From Cinclus cinclus (lineage: Eukaryota > Chordata > Aves > Passeriformes > Cinclidae), in assembly GCF_963662255.1 (NCBI RefSeq), contig NC_085047.1:105208181-105272180 (forward strand): a stretch of DNA of 64,000 nt. Reading direction: 5' to 3'. Shown here one piece after another: positions 37,987 to 50,145 of the stretch; the first letter of the stretch is position 1, and every line of letters starts with the position of its first letter. The notes beneath the pieces were generated by a model. The model made no database searches. It was not told the DNA's origin and saw only the letters and a program-made list of their open reading frames with translations. The translations under genes were made by a program, and so were the position numbers.

Positions 37987-38324
37987 TGTGCCTCGGAGTA
38001 GCTTGTAAGAGCTGAAACAAGAGATGCAGGACTCCAGACTGGCTCCTTCAAATGCTGTTTGTTGTATCCAGGTGTTCCAGCAATTCACGGGTTGTGGGTG
38101 ACAAGAGCCCAGCCTACAGCTTTTCAGCCACAGCTGTAGGCTCCTCTGAAGGCAGCTCTAGTTCTGGTTACAATGCATTATATACTTTTCTTTTAATACA
38201 TAGCAACAAATCAATACCTTTATTATTATCTATAGCCTATCATAACTACAAACATTACCATATTTATATAACTATTTTCCAATCACAAAAAGTTAGTATG
38301 TTACAGTTGTGCTCATTTATGACA
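37987..38324 (-). mobile_element. Possible ERV LTR, minus strand
   Basis: Read on the minus strand, the segment begins TGTCATAAATGAGCAC and ends GAGGCACA, about 338 bp with TG...CA ends. It has a TATA-like AGTATATAATGC in the middle (about 38175-38186) and a GC-richer 3' half, as in a U3-R-U5 layout. There is no clear target-site duplication. The side that would be internal (higher coordinates) lacks a convincing polypurine tract directly adjoining it. The assignment is structural only; I do not recognise the family. Confidence 0.3.
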
Positions 38325-41300
38325 TAAGCTATAAGCTGTTTTTCAGTTTTCTTGCAGTGGAAAATTTGGAGACCTTTTTTCTACTTGCAACTTTGGCTTT
38401 TTTTTTGCCTGTGAAATCTTTTTGTTTGGTAAAAACATCTTCTGTTTGAGGTGGATTTATCCTTTGCTGTGCACTATAAAAACCCCTTCCAACTCACATT
38501 AACATAGATTTTGCCTTCTTAATTATCCAGTAAAACTGGCTCAGCAATTCTTTTCCTCTCTATCAAAATTTGCTTTAATTTCTATTTCTTCTTCAGATTC
38601 TACATTCAAATACCTTTCTGCTGAACATACATATCTGTGAGACTTTCTTGTCAAACTTTGATCCATCCTAACAGTAGCTCTTGCATATCTTCTACGTTAT
38701 TGACTTGTGTCTTCTTCCAGGCAAAGCAATGTATGTGACAGGTTATATGTTTGCTTTCTATCTGTGACTCACCTGCTTTTCTTTTCCTCCCTTTTTCTCC
38801 CTTAAAGTTTTTTTTTCTCTTAGCTAACATTTCTGCTGCTCTGTCACTGCAATTTTGCTATTACAAGTCACAGATATTTTCAATGTATTTACATATTTAC
38901 CAGTCAAATATATTGGCAATGTGTAAGGAAGGAGGAGTAATTTATAACCTGAAGGTGCCTTGCTTGTTGTTTCTAGAGAAAAGCCCATGTTGTTTAAAGC
39001 ATTTTGGAATTCCTGTATAATATTCCAGTCCAGAGGAGTTTTGTGTGTATTTATAACATTTTCTATCTGCAGTAACATTCTTTTAGAATTATACCCAACT
39101 AAAACAATACAGATTCCAGATATGTGTTTCCATTTAAATTAATCTTATTTTAGTGCTGTTTTTTGTATTGTGTTCTTTTAGTGCATTGTAATGAAAAAGC
39201 TCTTGGAGAATATATAAAATTATATGATATTGACTTCTTCCTATACAAATATTTATTATAGGTCCTGTTTTGACTTAGGAACAGAGAAGTCAGAGACTCT
39301 TATGTCTGCTTGTCCTATGAAAGGTGTGAATTTTATAAATGCATTCAGTTCCTGACTGTCAGGGACAGTTGGCTGAACAGGTATGTGCAGATACTGGCAT
39401 GAAAGCTAAAAACAGTTACAGGAAAAAATGTGGCCCGACTCATCTCATTGGCATTCTAAAAGCAATGCAATCCACACAGTTTATTTTTTTTTAAAGAGCG
39501 TAAACAATCCTGGATCTCATGGAGGAAACACACACTCAAAACACAGGTTGGAGAAAGTCTTATCAACTGAGAGTTATTTCCATCCCATCTTTCATTTGTG
39601 TCAGCAAACTGTGAGTAGAGATTGCCTCACTGTCAGGAATCTTAAAGGGAGTCCAGATCCTGGCTTTGTAACACTAAAAATCATTTTTATTCAAGGATAA
39701 GAAATCCTTTCCAAAAAGGGGAGAGTAATTTAATAATGAAGTAATCCTCGGTTTTATTCCTTTAAAACTAATGAAGTTTCTCACTTTTATTTTCCCCTCT
39801 TTGACATTTTTATTAGTGTTAACAGGAGTATCTCATGCTGGTGTCTGGAAAACACTGAGCATTGAAGTTTGACAGCACAAAACTCTGTCTGGGAGCAGCA
39901 AGAAGTGTCCTCTGCCTTGTCACTGACATCTGTGGGACTTCGTGCACAGGTAATATTCTCAGCTGCTGTAAAGCACAGTGTTTTGGTATTTACATGGCTC
40001 TGACACCTGGTTCAGAATTGCTTCACTGATTGTTTAAACATGAATGGGGTAGAAGTTCTGCAGAGCAATCCAGAACAGCTGCAAAGACCACAGAGTAGTC
40101 AGCCCAGATTACTGCCTCTGCAATCCCTGGCAAAAAAAAATGAGTGTTCAAATTTTCTGCATAAAGCCATAATTTGTTTTCCCCTTTAAGCATATTCTGA
40201 AGTTCTTGCTGTGTAAGGATTAAGACCGCCTTTGTTCACTTTAAAGCAATAACAGAGCAAGATTTGGTTTGAAAGACAGCAATACAGAAAATCCTCTGAG
40301 GTCACAAAAATTATTTCCCACTGATGTTAGGGTAATTACAAAAATGATAAAAAAATACTGTCAATCAGATGATGTTTCTCTGAGACCTTAAAACAAGATT
40401 CATATTTCGTTTTCACACAAAGGCCAAGTGATTAGGTTGTTCCTCTGCATCAAGAAAGTATGGATATTATAATATATCCAGATCATTCTTGCTTGGCACT
40501 TTTGATATTGATTTGTGAGCTAATCTTACAATATGCAGACTTAATCTGAGAATAATTAGGATGGTGGGATCAAATATTGTGTAATCTCAACCCAGGAACC
40601 AGGATGAAAACTCCAAAATAATGGTCACTCAGAGAACATGGGTTCAACCCTAGAGCTTCCTCAAAACTTTATTTAAAATAAAATATTAAAAATAAAACTG
40701 TCATTTGCATCAACTTTCAGGTAGAAATAAAAATTATTCACATTATGACAACTTGCAGCTCCTTTATCTGTTTCTATCTGCTATACAATTGGGCCTGGAC
40801 ACGGGCATATATGCTAGATGAAAATAAATTTATTTCTGATTAGGGTGAACCCAGTATTTGCCACAAAGCAACAAGCTCCCTATCACAAGATAAAGACAGC
40901 AGGCAGAGTCTCACTTCAGAGGTGGACATTTATTTTGTGACAAGCTATGTCCACTACAAAACACATCTTAAAATTGTTAAAAGCACAGGGGACACTGTTG
41001 AGTACTCTTTAATTGTTCAGGTTTATGATGCACTAATGGAATATTTCCCCAAACCATAATCCTTTAGTCATTTGGTAAACATTAAGAACTTATTATTCCC
41101 ATGTGGGCTGTTGACTCTTAGAGTTCCAAAGTAGGCAAAGTACATTACTTTCATTTCTCTTATTAAAGATTAATAGTATTCTGAAGGTTAATTAAAGGAT
41201 TTTGACAGAGGATATTAGAGAATTAGATGCTTAACATGCTTTGTCTTTAATAAGAATAACCTGAATAGATATATGGGAATATCTATCCCTATATATAGTC

Positions 41301-41985
41301 CTACTACACATTAGGACAGATATGTGGCCTTTGCCAGTGACAGAATGTGGTCTAAACCCTTATTTGCTGAAAAACACTGGCTAAGTTGGTCTTAGGAAAA
41401 TATCTTTCTGACTACTTTATATCCTCCTCTTCCATTTTTCCTCCCCTTCTGTTTTTCCTCATCTGTGAAATAAGTCTATGGATTATCAGATGAAAATGGT
41501 AAATACTCACAACTCGAGGTCTCTCTATGAAGTTTTTGGAGAAATATGGATAAAAGCTTATACTTTGTTGTCTCTTTCACATTATATATTTTTCAGAAGG
41601 GTAGAGTAGTTTGTTTATGACATTGGCTCAGATGAGTTTGGTGGTTTTAGGCCGTATCATTATTAGTTGTGTTAATAGCATTTTGTTTGGGTTTGGAAAT
41701 AATGACACACCTTGACAGTTTCACAAGTTGAACCATGGCACTGGCAGATGTGAACTACTAACTAAATGACCATAATTAAGGAGGGACAGGAAAGAAGTCA
41801 GAAAAGACTGAAGTACTTGTTTTCTGCTATGACATTTGTCTTCACCTTTTATTTTAACTTCTGAAAGAATATACTCTATTCAAAACTACATACTCTAAAT
41901 GTTTTCTGGTTTTGAATATCTGGGTATCTGTTGTGCTGGTGATTACAAAATAGCAAATAAATCCCTGGAAAAACAAAACCATGGA

Positions 41986-42050
41986 AGTTTAGAATGAGCT
42001 AAAAAAGTTTAAACTTTAAAAAGTTTAAATGAGCTTTAAAAGTTTAGAAC
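41986..42050. repeat. Degenerate tandem AAAGTTTA repeat with a 14-bp palindrome
   Basis: Variants of a roughly 20-bp unit (AAAAGTTTAGAATGAGCT) occur about three times. The centre holds the perfect palindrome AAAGTTTAAACTTT at 42004-42017. Confidence 0.75.
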
Positions 42051-42265
42051 TGTGACATGAACTGATTAGCAAAGCAGCTGTTCCATCATCTCACCAAGTA
42101 TTGCTTTTTATATCAGAGTTGTTCAATGCTATACTTTCTTACAGACTGTTTTTTCAAAGGACTGTTTAGTGTTTATTCTTTAAGCAAATGCATTGAATTC
42201 TGAATCTAAATCCCTAGCCCATTATGTACAATCCTGACCAGTCGCTACACAAAGTAATTGGAAAT

Positions 42266-42312
42266 CAAAACAGTTTTGTAGGAGGTCAATGAGGCAAAAC
42301 AGTTTTGCAGAA
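42266..42312. repeat. Short direct duplication, CAAAACAGTTTTG
   Basis: CAAAACAGTTTTGTAGG (42266-42282) recurs as CAAAACAGTTTTGCAG (about 42295-42310), 29 bp later. The shared core is itself nearly self-complementary. Confidence 0.75.
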
Positions 42313-42371
42313 GGAGCAAAGCAAAATTGTAAACGATCTATGATATATCTGTAGGTATAAAATACATTTTG

Positions 42372-42395
42372 TTATATATATATATTTTTTTTTTT
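42372..42395. repeat. (TA)n followed by a T-run
   Basis: About seven TA units grade directly into eleven T residues. Confidence 0.85.
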
Positions 42396-45140
42396 CATTT
42401 ATAGTTACGCACAAATATAATACACACATTCAAAGTAACACTACTGGAAAAAAAAAAGGATATATTAAGGATTCTGCTCTCTATCATATGAATTTTCATC
42501 ACAGACAGAGAAGTCTACTCCTTTTAGAAGATGTTAAATTAAAGAATCTGCTTTTCACAGCAGGGACCAGAAGGCACAGTGGAAATTTTGCTGAAAAATT
42601 GTCAGCATGAATCATGAAAATAATATCCTCTAAAATATTGTTAGGGTATTGGTAAGTAGCTTGGTGAATAATGTAATGAATACTAAACAATCAATTTACT
42701 CAATTAAAGCAATAATTGAGTGGTGGTGTGAACTGTTTAAAAAGTCAGGCATCTTGTCAGCCTGGCTAATAAAGAAGCTGCTCTGCAAGCATTTGATAGA
42801 TTGTTGGTTCTGGTTTTGAATCACAAAACATCAACGAAAAGCAAGAAATGCTGGGGGAAACTTGCTCTGAAATGACAAGTCGTGACACTTTGGATGAATC
42901 TCCAAACTTGTAGCCTTTAAACTTCTCTTCTAGTTTTTAATTTTATAACTCAGTAATGCCCAGTGTGGTGCTATAATCTATATGAGTAAATGTGTTTTAT
43001 GTGGCACAATTGGCAGGATGAGTTGCATGATGTAAACTTTTACTTGTTTATTAAATGTGTTAAAAATTCTCATAACCAGTGTCTTTGCTGATGGATAAGA
43101 AGATACAAATAAGAAATAGTGATGAGCCATGGAGATATACATATATATATTATTTAAATTAGTGGATCACAAGTTGTTTATCAATTAGAACATCTTTTCA
43201 TTTTACATATGGAAAAAACTCCAAATATGTTTTCTAATTTTTTTTGCTAATTAGCTGAAATAGGGAAATGAGGTATACATCCCTCAAAACATGACTAGAC
43301 CAGAATGGACCAGAGAAATCATGCCTGAAGTTACCAAGCATTTGATCCAAATCCCACAATACTCAGCAGGAGAATTTTGGTCAACTTCAGCAAGATTTTG
43401 ATGAAGCTAAAAATATTTTTCCTATATCTTCAAAGAAGATGCTACAAATGTAATTAAAAATAAAGGAAGAAAGTTAGTTTAGCTCTTTCAAATAAATCCC
43501 CACATAGTTATTTCAGGATAACAAATACATACATTTCTATATTTGTGTTATACTAAAATTCAGGCACAAATGTAGAAATATTCAAAGATATTATAATTGC
43601 ACTATTGCACTTAATGAAAGCAACAGTAACATGCATCTATATGTTACTCCAGCACTGACTAGCTCTTAATCTGACCATTCTCATCTATTTACAGTATTCA
43701 TGCACAGAACCAACTATTTGTGCTTCCCTTTATTTTTCACAGTTGGGCATAATTTTTTAATATTTTGTTTTTGATTTATCTAGAGTAGCATTAAGTAATT
43801 ACTTGCCACCTCAATTTCAATGCTCACTCAGCATCAGTTTGAGTTAGAGGTGCCATGTAAAGCAAAAAGTCAAATTGGAGAGACCTTTTTTCCATTAGTT
43901 GCAGTAGGAACAGGATTAATTGTCAGTACCCATTTTCAGAAAAATCACTGTCTACGTTGTCCCACCGTTCGATGTTTTGGAGTAAAACCCTTCCCCAGGT
44001 TGTTCCCTACTCTTTGACCAGGTCTGTGCAATGCAGGACAATTTAGAGGCTCGGTTCAATCCAAGGAGCAATTCTTTGGAGCTGCATCCTAGCACGAGTG
44101 ATGGATTGCTTGGCTGCAGTCTCCTGGCTTTGGCACACGTTGGTCGGGGCAGCAGCAGCCGCCTCTCAGCTGCCTCAGAAACCCTTCCAGGACTGCAGAA
44201 CTCCAGTTCCTCCTTTCCCTGTGTGCATCATGACTGCCCAGCTCTTGCATCTTTGGCTGGAGTCAAGAGGAGGCAGAGAGTGGGGAAGGCTTCACAGTTG
44301 GTAGGAGAAGAAACTGGGAATGCTGTTTGTGGTCCTGAGCGTGTGAAGGAGAGATGATGACTGGGGAATAGAAGACCCTCCTCCTTCTCCTCTCCTTCCT
44401 CTGAAGAAACAATGGTGCTTAAGAAAAGAGGAGTCCACGACTGCAGTTTCATGTCCATTGGGGGCCTGACAAAATCTGAGGAAGAAGGAGCAGCACTTAT
44501 ATTACTGTCCTTAATCTGTCTCAATATTAAATATGTTAAGTTAATCACTTAGGATGTCCCCGTAGTCATTGGAGAGGCATAGGCTTAGTCCACCCTTGGA
44601 TGTATATCTAAACAAACAGAATAAATGTGCCCATTTTCTGCAGGAAAAGGAGTGATAGGGAGTGATGCACCCTAAATTTTAAAGCAAGAATCCTATCCAG
44701 TCTTTGGAACAAAGCTGAGTTTTTTCCCTTGGTGCACACCCATGATGTAAGATACCCTGGATACTTGCTCTCAACCTTAAAAGAAATACAAAGAAGCAGT
44801 CCTAGCTCTTGTATTTGAAGCTGACACTGTGTGGAGGTGGTGTGTTACAGAACACCTACTGAACTATGGTATGACAGACATCCTTCCACTGGGAAACCTG
44901 GCTAGAAACACACTTTCAAGCAGGTTATGAGCTGCTCAGCAATAATCTCAGCTGAGGTGTTTGTGCAGAAGACCAGAAGCAGAAAAATTGCTGAATAAAG
45001 AATTTTACAGTAAACCCCCTCAAATAATAGCATCCTGTTTATTGATTTTTGGCATCTCCAGAGGTGGAATGCACTTGCAGTGTAGTTTTAGTACTGCAAT
45101 TATGCATGTAACTGGCTTCCATCCACAATCCACACTATTT

Positions 45141-45154
45141 AAAAAAAAAAAAAA
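45141..45154. repeat. A14 homopolymer
   Basis: Fourteen A residues. No upstream retroposed gene was recognised. Confidence 0.9.
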
Positions 45155-46295
45155 GTGATTCTCAGCAATTGGCTTAATTTTTTTTTGTGAACTGAAAATT
45201 AAACTCTTTGAAGTCATATGTCACTTTTGAACTCAATAAACCCTGAATGTTTATGGTAAAATAATTAATCTTAAAATGAACTAGACAAATCTTGGTTTAG
45301 AAAACAAGAAAGAGTCTAGAATATTCAAGCAATAACAGAGATATATTTAAGGTTTTCTCCTTTTAAACTCTGTCAGCTCTTAACACAACTTATTTAAATA
45401 AGACAGAGAAAGCACCTTTTTATAGGCAATAGAAAACATTTCCCTGCTCCTAATGTCACAGCCTAAGTGAACAGGTTTCAAAAACAAATTCATAAAACTG
45501 AAGATGAACAGTCTAGCAAAGGGAATAACATACCATAGAAGAGCAGATATAGAACCCTGGACAGTGCCACTTGTGGGTCATATTGTGCTGGAAATAAACA
45601 AAAATTGATGGGTTTTGCTCATGAAGATAGTGTTTTCCAGAATTATCAATGAAGTTTGCCTCGAGTCTAAAAGAAAATATGGTTATATATATTATAATCA
45701 GAGCGTTTTTGAGTATTTAAGGTCAGTTTCTCAAATGAATCATTAAATATGGGCAATTTATGGAAGGAAATCTACATTTCCATGACGTAATCATTATTCC
45801 TTTACTTCCTCTCAGAAAAGAACTATTAAAATTAATTTTAAACTTTAAAACATAGATACAAAATGCTGTTAACCCTTCAGCAGGCAAGGCTGGAATTGCA
45901 GTAACTGATTTACACTAAAAATAATACAAGACTGAAAGGTTGGTGCACCTGTTACATTTAAGGTGGGGAGAATTAACCTGGTTCACAATCTACCCTTATC
46001 CTTATATGAGGATATTTGAACAAGAGTAAAGAAAAGCCAATTCTTTTTCTAGTAGTTGGAACTACTACAGTTCAAGGTCTCCTAAGGCAGGTATACGGAG
46101 AAGCACTAAGCATACAAGATACTTGCATACAAGCAAACTTCTAAACTGTTGTGCCTTTGAGTCACATTCTCTCAAATAATTAATTGTCTAGTCATTTTAC
46201 TTTAAATTTTATTAAGATTTTGCTTGAGGAAATTGCTCAAATGTCATCTATCATCAAGCAGTTGCAAGATGGAAGGCAAAATGTAAAAGCTTCAA

Positions 46296-47055
46296 CAAGA
46301 TGAAGCGGGGGGGTCCTGCATTTGCATCACAGCAAGTCCATGCAGTGCTCCAGGCTCAAGGCAGAGTGGCTGGAAGTGCCCTTTGGTAAAGGACCCGGTG
46401 GTGCTGATCAAGAGCAGCTGAACATGAGCCAGGTGTGCCCAGGGTCCAGGAAATCCAATGGCACCTGGCCAGGATCAGCAATGGTGTGGCAGCAGGACCA
46501 GGGCAGGGATTGTCACCCTGTGCTTGGTGCTGGTGAGGCCACACCTCAAATCCTGTGTCCAGTTTTGGGCACCTCACTACAAGAGAGGCATTGAGGGGCT
46601 GGAGTGAGTCCAGAGAAGGGAAATGGAGCTGGGGAAGGGTTTGGAGAATCAGACATACAAGAAATGGCTGAGACAACTCTAAGTGTTTAGCCTGGAGAAA
46701 AGGAGGCTCAGGGGAGATCTCTTCCCTCTCTCCAGCTGCCTGAAAGGACATCTTAGCAAGGTAAGGGTTTGTTACTTCTGCCAGGTAACAAATGACAGGA
46801 TAAGGAAATGGCCTCAAGGGGCACCAAGGGAGGATTAGATTGTCTATTAAACTCACCAAAAAAGTTGTAAAACATTTACAACTGCTGCCCAGGGAAGTTC
46901 TGGGTTCACCATCCCTGGAGGTTTTTAAAAGACATGCAGATGTGACACTACAAGATTTAGTGGTGGACATGGTAATACTTGGTTAATAGTTGGATGCACT
47001 TCTTTCTTAAAGGTCTTTTCCAAGCTAAACAATGTTATGATGCTAAGATTCTATG
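46296..47055 (+). mobile_element. CR1 LINE, 5'-truncated, plus strand
   Basis: It opens with the CR1 segment 'GGTCCTGCATTTGCATCACA'. It continues with 'GCAGAGTGGCTGGAAGTGCC', 'CAGCTGAACATGAGCCAG', 'GGTGAGGCCACACCTCAAAT', 'GTCCAGTTTTGGGCACCTC' and 'GTTTAGCCTGGAGAAAAGGAGG', then the 3' end TAAGATTCTATG at 47055. At about 760 bp it covers the C-terminal third of ORF2 and the short 3' UTR, with frameshifts. A 204-codon minus-strand frame at 46356-46970, the longest in the window, is antisense to this element and is not a gene. Confidence 0.95.
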
Positions 47056-49585
47056 TATTTTTCTGCAAAAAAAAAAATAATTTACTTTTAGTGACTAACA
47101 ATGCTTGGCAAACTTTAGTTTTAATGTTACTGACCTGTAGCTCAGTCAAAAATACTACACCTTAACAGGTGGAAATAATAATAACAAAGTCTAAAACATT
47201 TAGTCTCTTCTCTCTTACATGTTACTTTGACGAAGTATGATTTAGTATTCTAAAAATTATTCTACTTCTTTTATCAGTTTGGACAGTACTTCATTTGATG
47301 CAGTTTGTGACAGTGTTACTAAGAAGTAGTTTGATAATAAGACTACTTAACCATTAAACTGGTGCATCTGACACTAGCAAACCTAATTATGATTGCTAGT
47401 GGCTATGACTTGGTGTTCATCCCAGTGCTTTCCCAGCTAATTTTCCCTTTCCCACTTTATACAAATTCCTTTCTTTGTTTTATCTGTTAAACACTGTATT
47501 TTGGTTGGTGTACAAGGGTTTAAGAAGTAACAGCAGTTTTATCTCAAATGGGGTCTCTGAGTTTCAAGAAGCTGAAACGCTTTTCTATTTCCACTGGGGT
47601 CCTGCCAGTTAAGCAGCTTCTAAATACAATAAGAGTAATATACGTGAAATATTGTGAAAAATGTCAATCCTATTTCAGTATGGAAAATAGATTTAAATTT
47701 GTGTTCTCTGGGAAGTATATTATTATGCCCATTATACTATTTACACAGTTTAGTGTTTTCTAGAACATGACCAGTAAATTTCTGGTTTTGATACAGAAAT
47801 GTAGTGTTTCTAGGCATTAGCAGTGCAGAATTTCAGCATTTGGGAAAAAGATAATGGCATGCAATGCCTTTCCTCTCAAACATGTCTTCAAAACTTGTGT
47901 ACAGGTTCACAGTGAGAATGGCTAAATATTATTACAAGGTGATGGCTGTTTAGCATCCCTCTTGAGATTATTATAGTGGGTTCAGCACAGGCACAACATT
48001 CACATCTCAATTAACTAGTACTGGCAGAAATAAGATAGAACGACCTTTCTTTAAAAGGCAAAAAGGTCATTGTGAATATCCAGTGCTATTTCAGAATTTA
48101 ACGAGGACTGTTTTCATACAGTCCCAATGGGTGAGGGAAGATGACAGTTTGACTGCTCCTGTAACAATGCTGTTAAATATTCACTTGGGTTTTGTGTTGC
48201 CTTCCTTTTCCACTATGCTAGAAGAGGCTTCTCAGCATGAAAGATACAGGACAGACTTGAAGTCTAAGAACAGCAAACAAATGAGTAATACATCTGAGAA
48301 TGTCTGAAAAGGCTGTCCATTGAAAGTTTCTCTTTCAGGAAAGTACAACTCCTTAAACTCAAAATACATCTCTTAGACTCTCTAAGCAGCCATTCAGCCA
48401 GCTGAGACAGCCTTGACCTGGGAGATACTAGGAAGAATACTTCTAAGAGGAAAAGCTATGTAGGAAGGAAACTTTCAGATCTAACCCTGACCCAAACATT
48501 TACTCTAACCTTATCTCTGCCTACCTTTGCAGAGCTCAGGAGGAGTCATGCTTGGCAGGGCTGGGCTGATATCAAGGAAAAAGAAGTCAAAAAGAAGGTC
48601 TGCAAACAGTGGATGTTGTGGCCAGTGGATGGCCAGACAGATGTAGCCAGTGTGCCTGAGGTCAGATGAGTGTATGTCTCTGCTAACCAGTGTGGGTAAG
48701 GGTTATGTCTGTGGTGCGTGTAACATTCTTTGAATTTCACATCAGTGGGGCTTTTGCACCACCTGTACTTGGCACACAGAACAACTTCTGTCCTCAGCTA
48801 CTCCTCTACTACTCATAAACATTTTCTCTGCCTCACTGGGAATTTTGCTTAGTGTGGGGTGTACATAAAACAAACCTCAGAGATAATCCCCAGAGAATCA
48901 GAGAACTGGTTTCTCTTTGTGCCATTGATAGTGGAGTCATGCAGTGGGAGACAGGCAACACAGAAGAGAAGAAAGTTGTGGATAAAACAGTTCATATTCA
49001 GCTTTGAGAGCAGTGGAGTCTGGAAACTTTGCAAACACGATGTTACCTCTAGTCCATCCCAATAAACTTCATTAGTGATGTGTAGTTTATTTCAGAACTC
49101 AAAGTATGACCTCAAACATGACAAGAAACTTAATATGTTCAACTTAAAACCCATTCAATAGGACCAGCCCAGAGTTTTCATTCATTGCCCATGAACATCA
49201 AATTTTCCTATCCGCGGCATACTCAACAATGTCTCACTTCAGATTCAGATGTGTTGCTAAAGTTAATCTGAAAGAACCTCAAATAATGTCTCAGGATGTA
49301 TCTGTTTCACCCCAGATATCTTGTTTACTAAAAATCTGTAATATAGTTGGCACACCTTGTTCAGAAACACTTGTTTCTGAAGTAATATGTAAATAAGATA
49401 GTTGCCACATTTTACATGCAAATACTGTCAAACTTCTTTTCTGCAAAAAGTCATTTCTTTAAAAGGTGGGATTCACTGATTCACTTTCACTTTTTTTCTT
49501 TAATATCTTCTTTGAACACATATGCAGATTTGAGATTAACAGTCTTCTGAAGAAAACAAAATCTGCATTCCTTTGCTCTGTCTGG
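47056..49585. other. AT-rich non-coding interval
   Basis: Frames of about 60-75 codons at 47548-47763, 48083-48307 and 48546-49065 show no recognisable domains or splice context. No repeat family is identified. Confidence 0.5.
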
Positions 49586-50145
49586 CAGGAGGGCCAAGCA
49601 TGCCCTGGGGGAGATCAGGCACAGCATCATCTGCCAGACAAGGGAGGAGATTGTCCCACTCTGCTTTGCACTGGGGCAACCTCATGTTGAGTCTTGTGGG
49701 CAGTTTTGGGCAGCACATTATAAAAAAACATTAAGCTGTTAGAGGAGGAGGAAGAAGTGTAAGGAGTGGCTGAGGTCACTTGGTCTCTTCAACCTGGAGA
49801 GACCTCACTGCAGTCACAACTTCTTCCTGAGGGGAAGAGGAGGGGCAGACACTGATCTCTCCTCTCTGTAACCCGTGACAGGACCCAAGGGAATGGCCTG
49901 AAGTGTGTCAGGGGAGGTTTAGGTTGGATGTCAGAAAAGGTTCTTCACCCAGGGGGTGGTTGGGCACTGGAGCAGACTCTCCAGTGCAGTGGTCACAGCA
50001 CCAAACTTGGCAGAATTCAAGAAGTGTTTGGACAACTTTCACAGTCACAGGGTGTGCCTCTTGAGGGTGGTCCTGTGCAGGGCCAGGAGTTGGACTCAGT
50101 GATCCTGATGACCCCTTCCAACTTGGCATATTCTGTAATTCTGTG
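49586..50145 (+). mobile_element. CR1 LINE, 5'-truncated, plus strand
   Basis: This begins at about CTGGCAGGAGGGCCAAGCAT. It carries CR1 segments coding for a diverged version of the PLCFALGQPHVESCGQFW region (family motif PLY.ALVRPHLEYCVQFW), then 'GACAGGACCCAAGGGAATGG' and 'GGGCCAGGAGTTGGACTC', and ends TAATTCTGTG at 50145. It looks like a different CR1 subfamily from the copy at 46.3 kb because the 5' segment is much less similar. Frames inside it, on either strand, are remnants or antisense readings. Confidence 0.9.

Larger units (their letters stand above)
38325..46295. other. AT-rich non-coding interval with one unexplained open frame
   Basis: Bases 38827-39138 on the minus strand are open for 104 codons, described as a finding. 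Bases 43820-44360 are GC-richer, with several CpG dinucleotides and overlapping open frames on both strands but no recognisable protein. Short repeats at 41986-42050, 42266-42312 and 42372-42395 are listed separately. The remainder is AT-rich and featureless to me. Confidence 0.45.

Noticed and set aside
46356..46970. 204-codon minus-strand ORF, the longest in the window
   Set aside because: It lies wholly antisense to a plus-strand CR1 copy with an identifiable 3' tail. The open frame reflects the element's composition.
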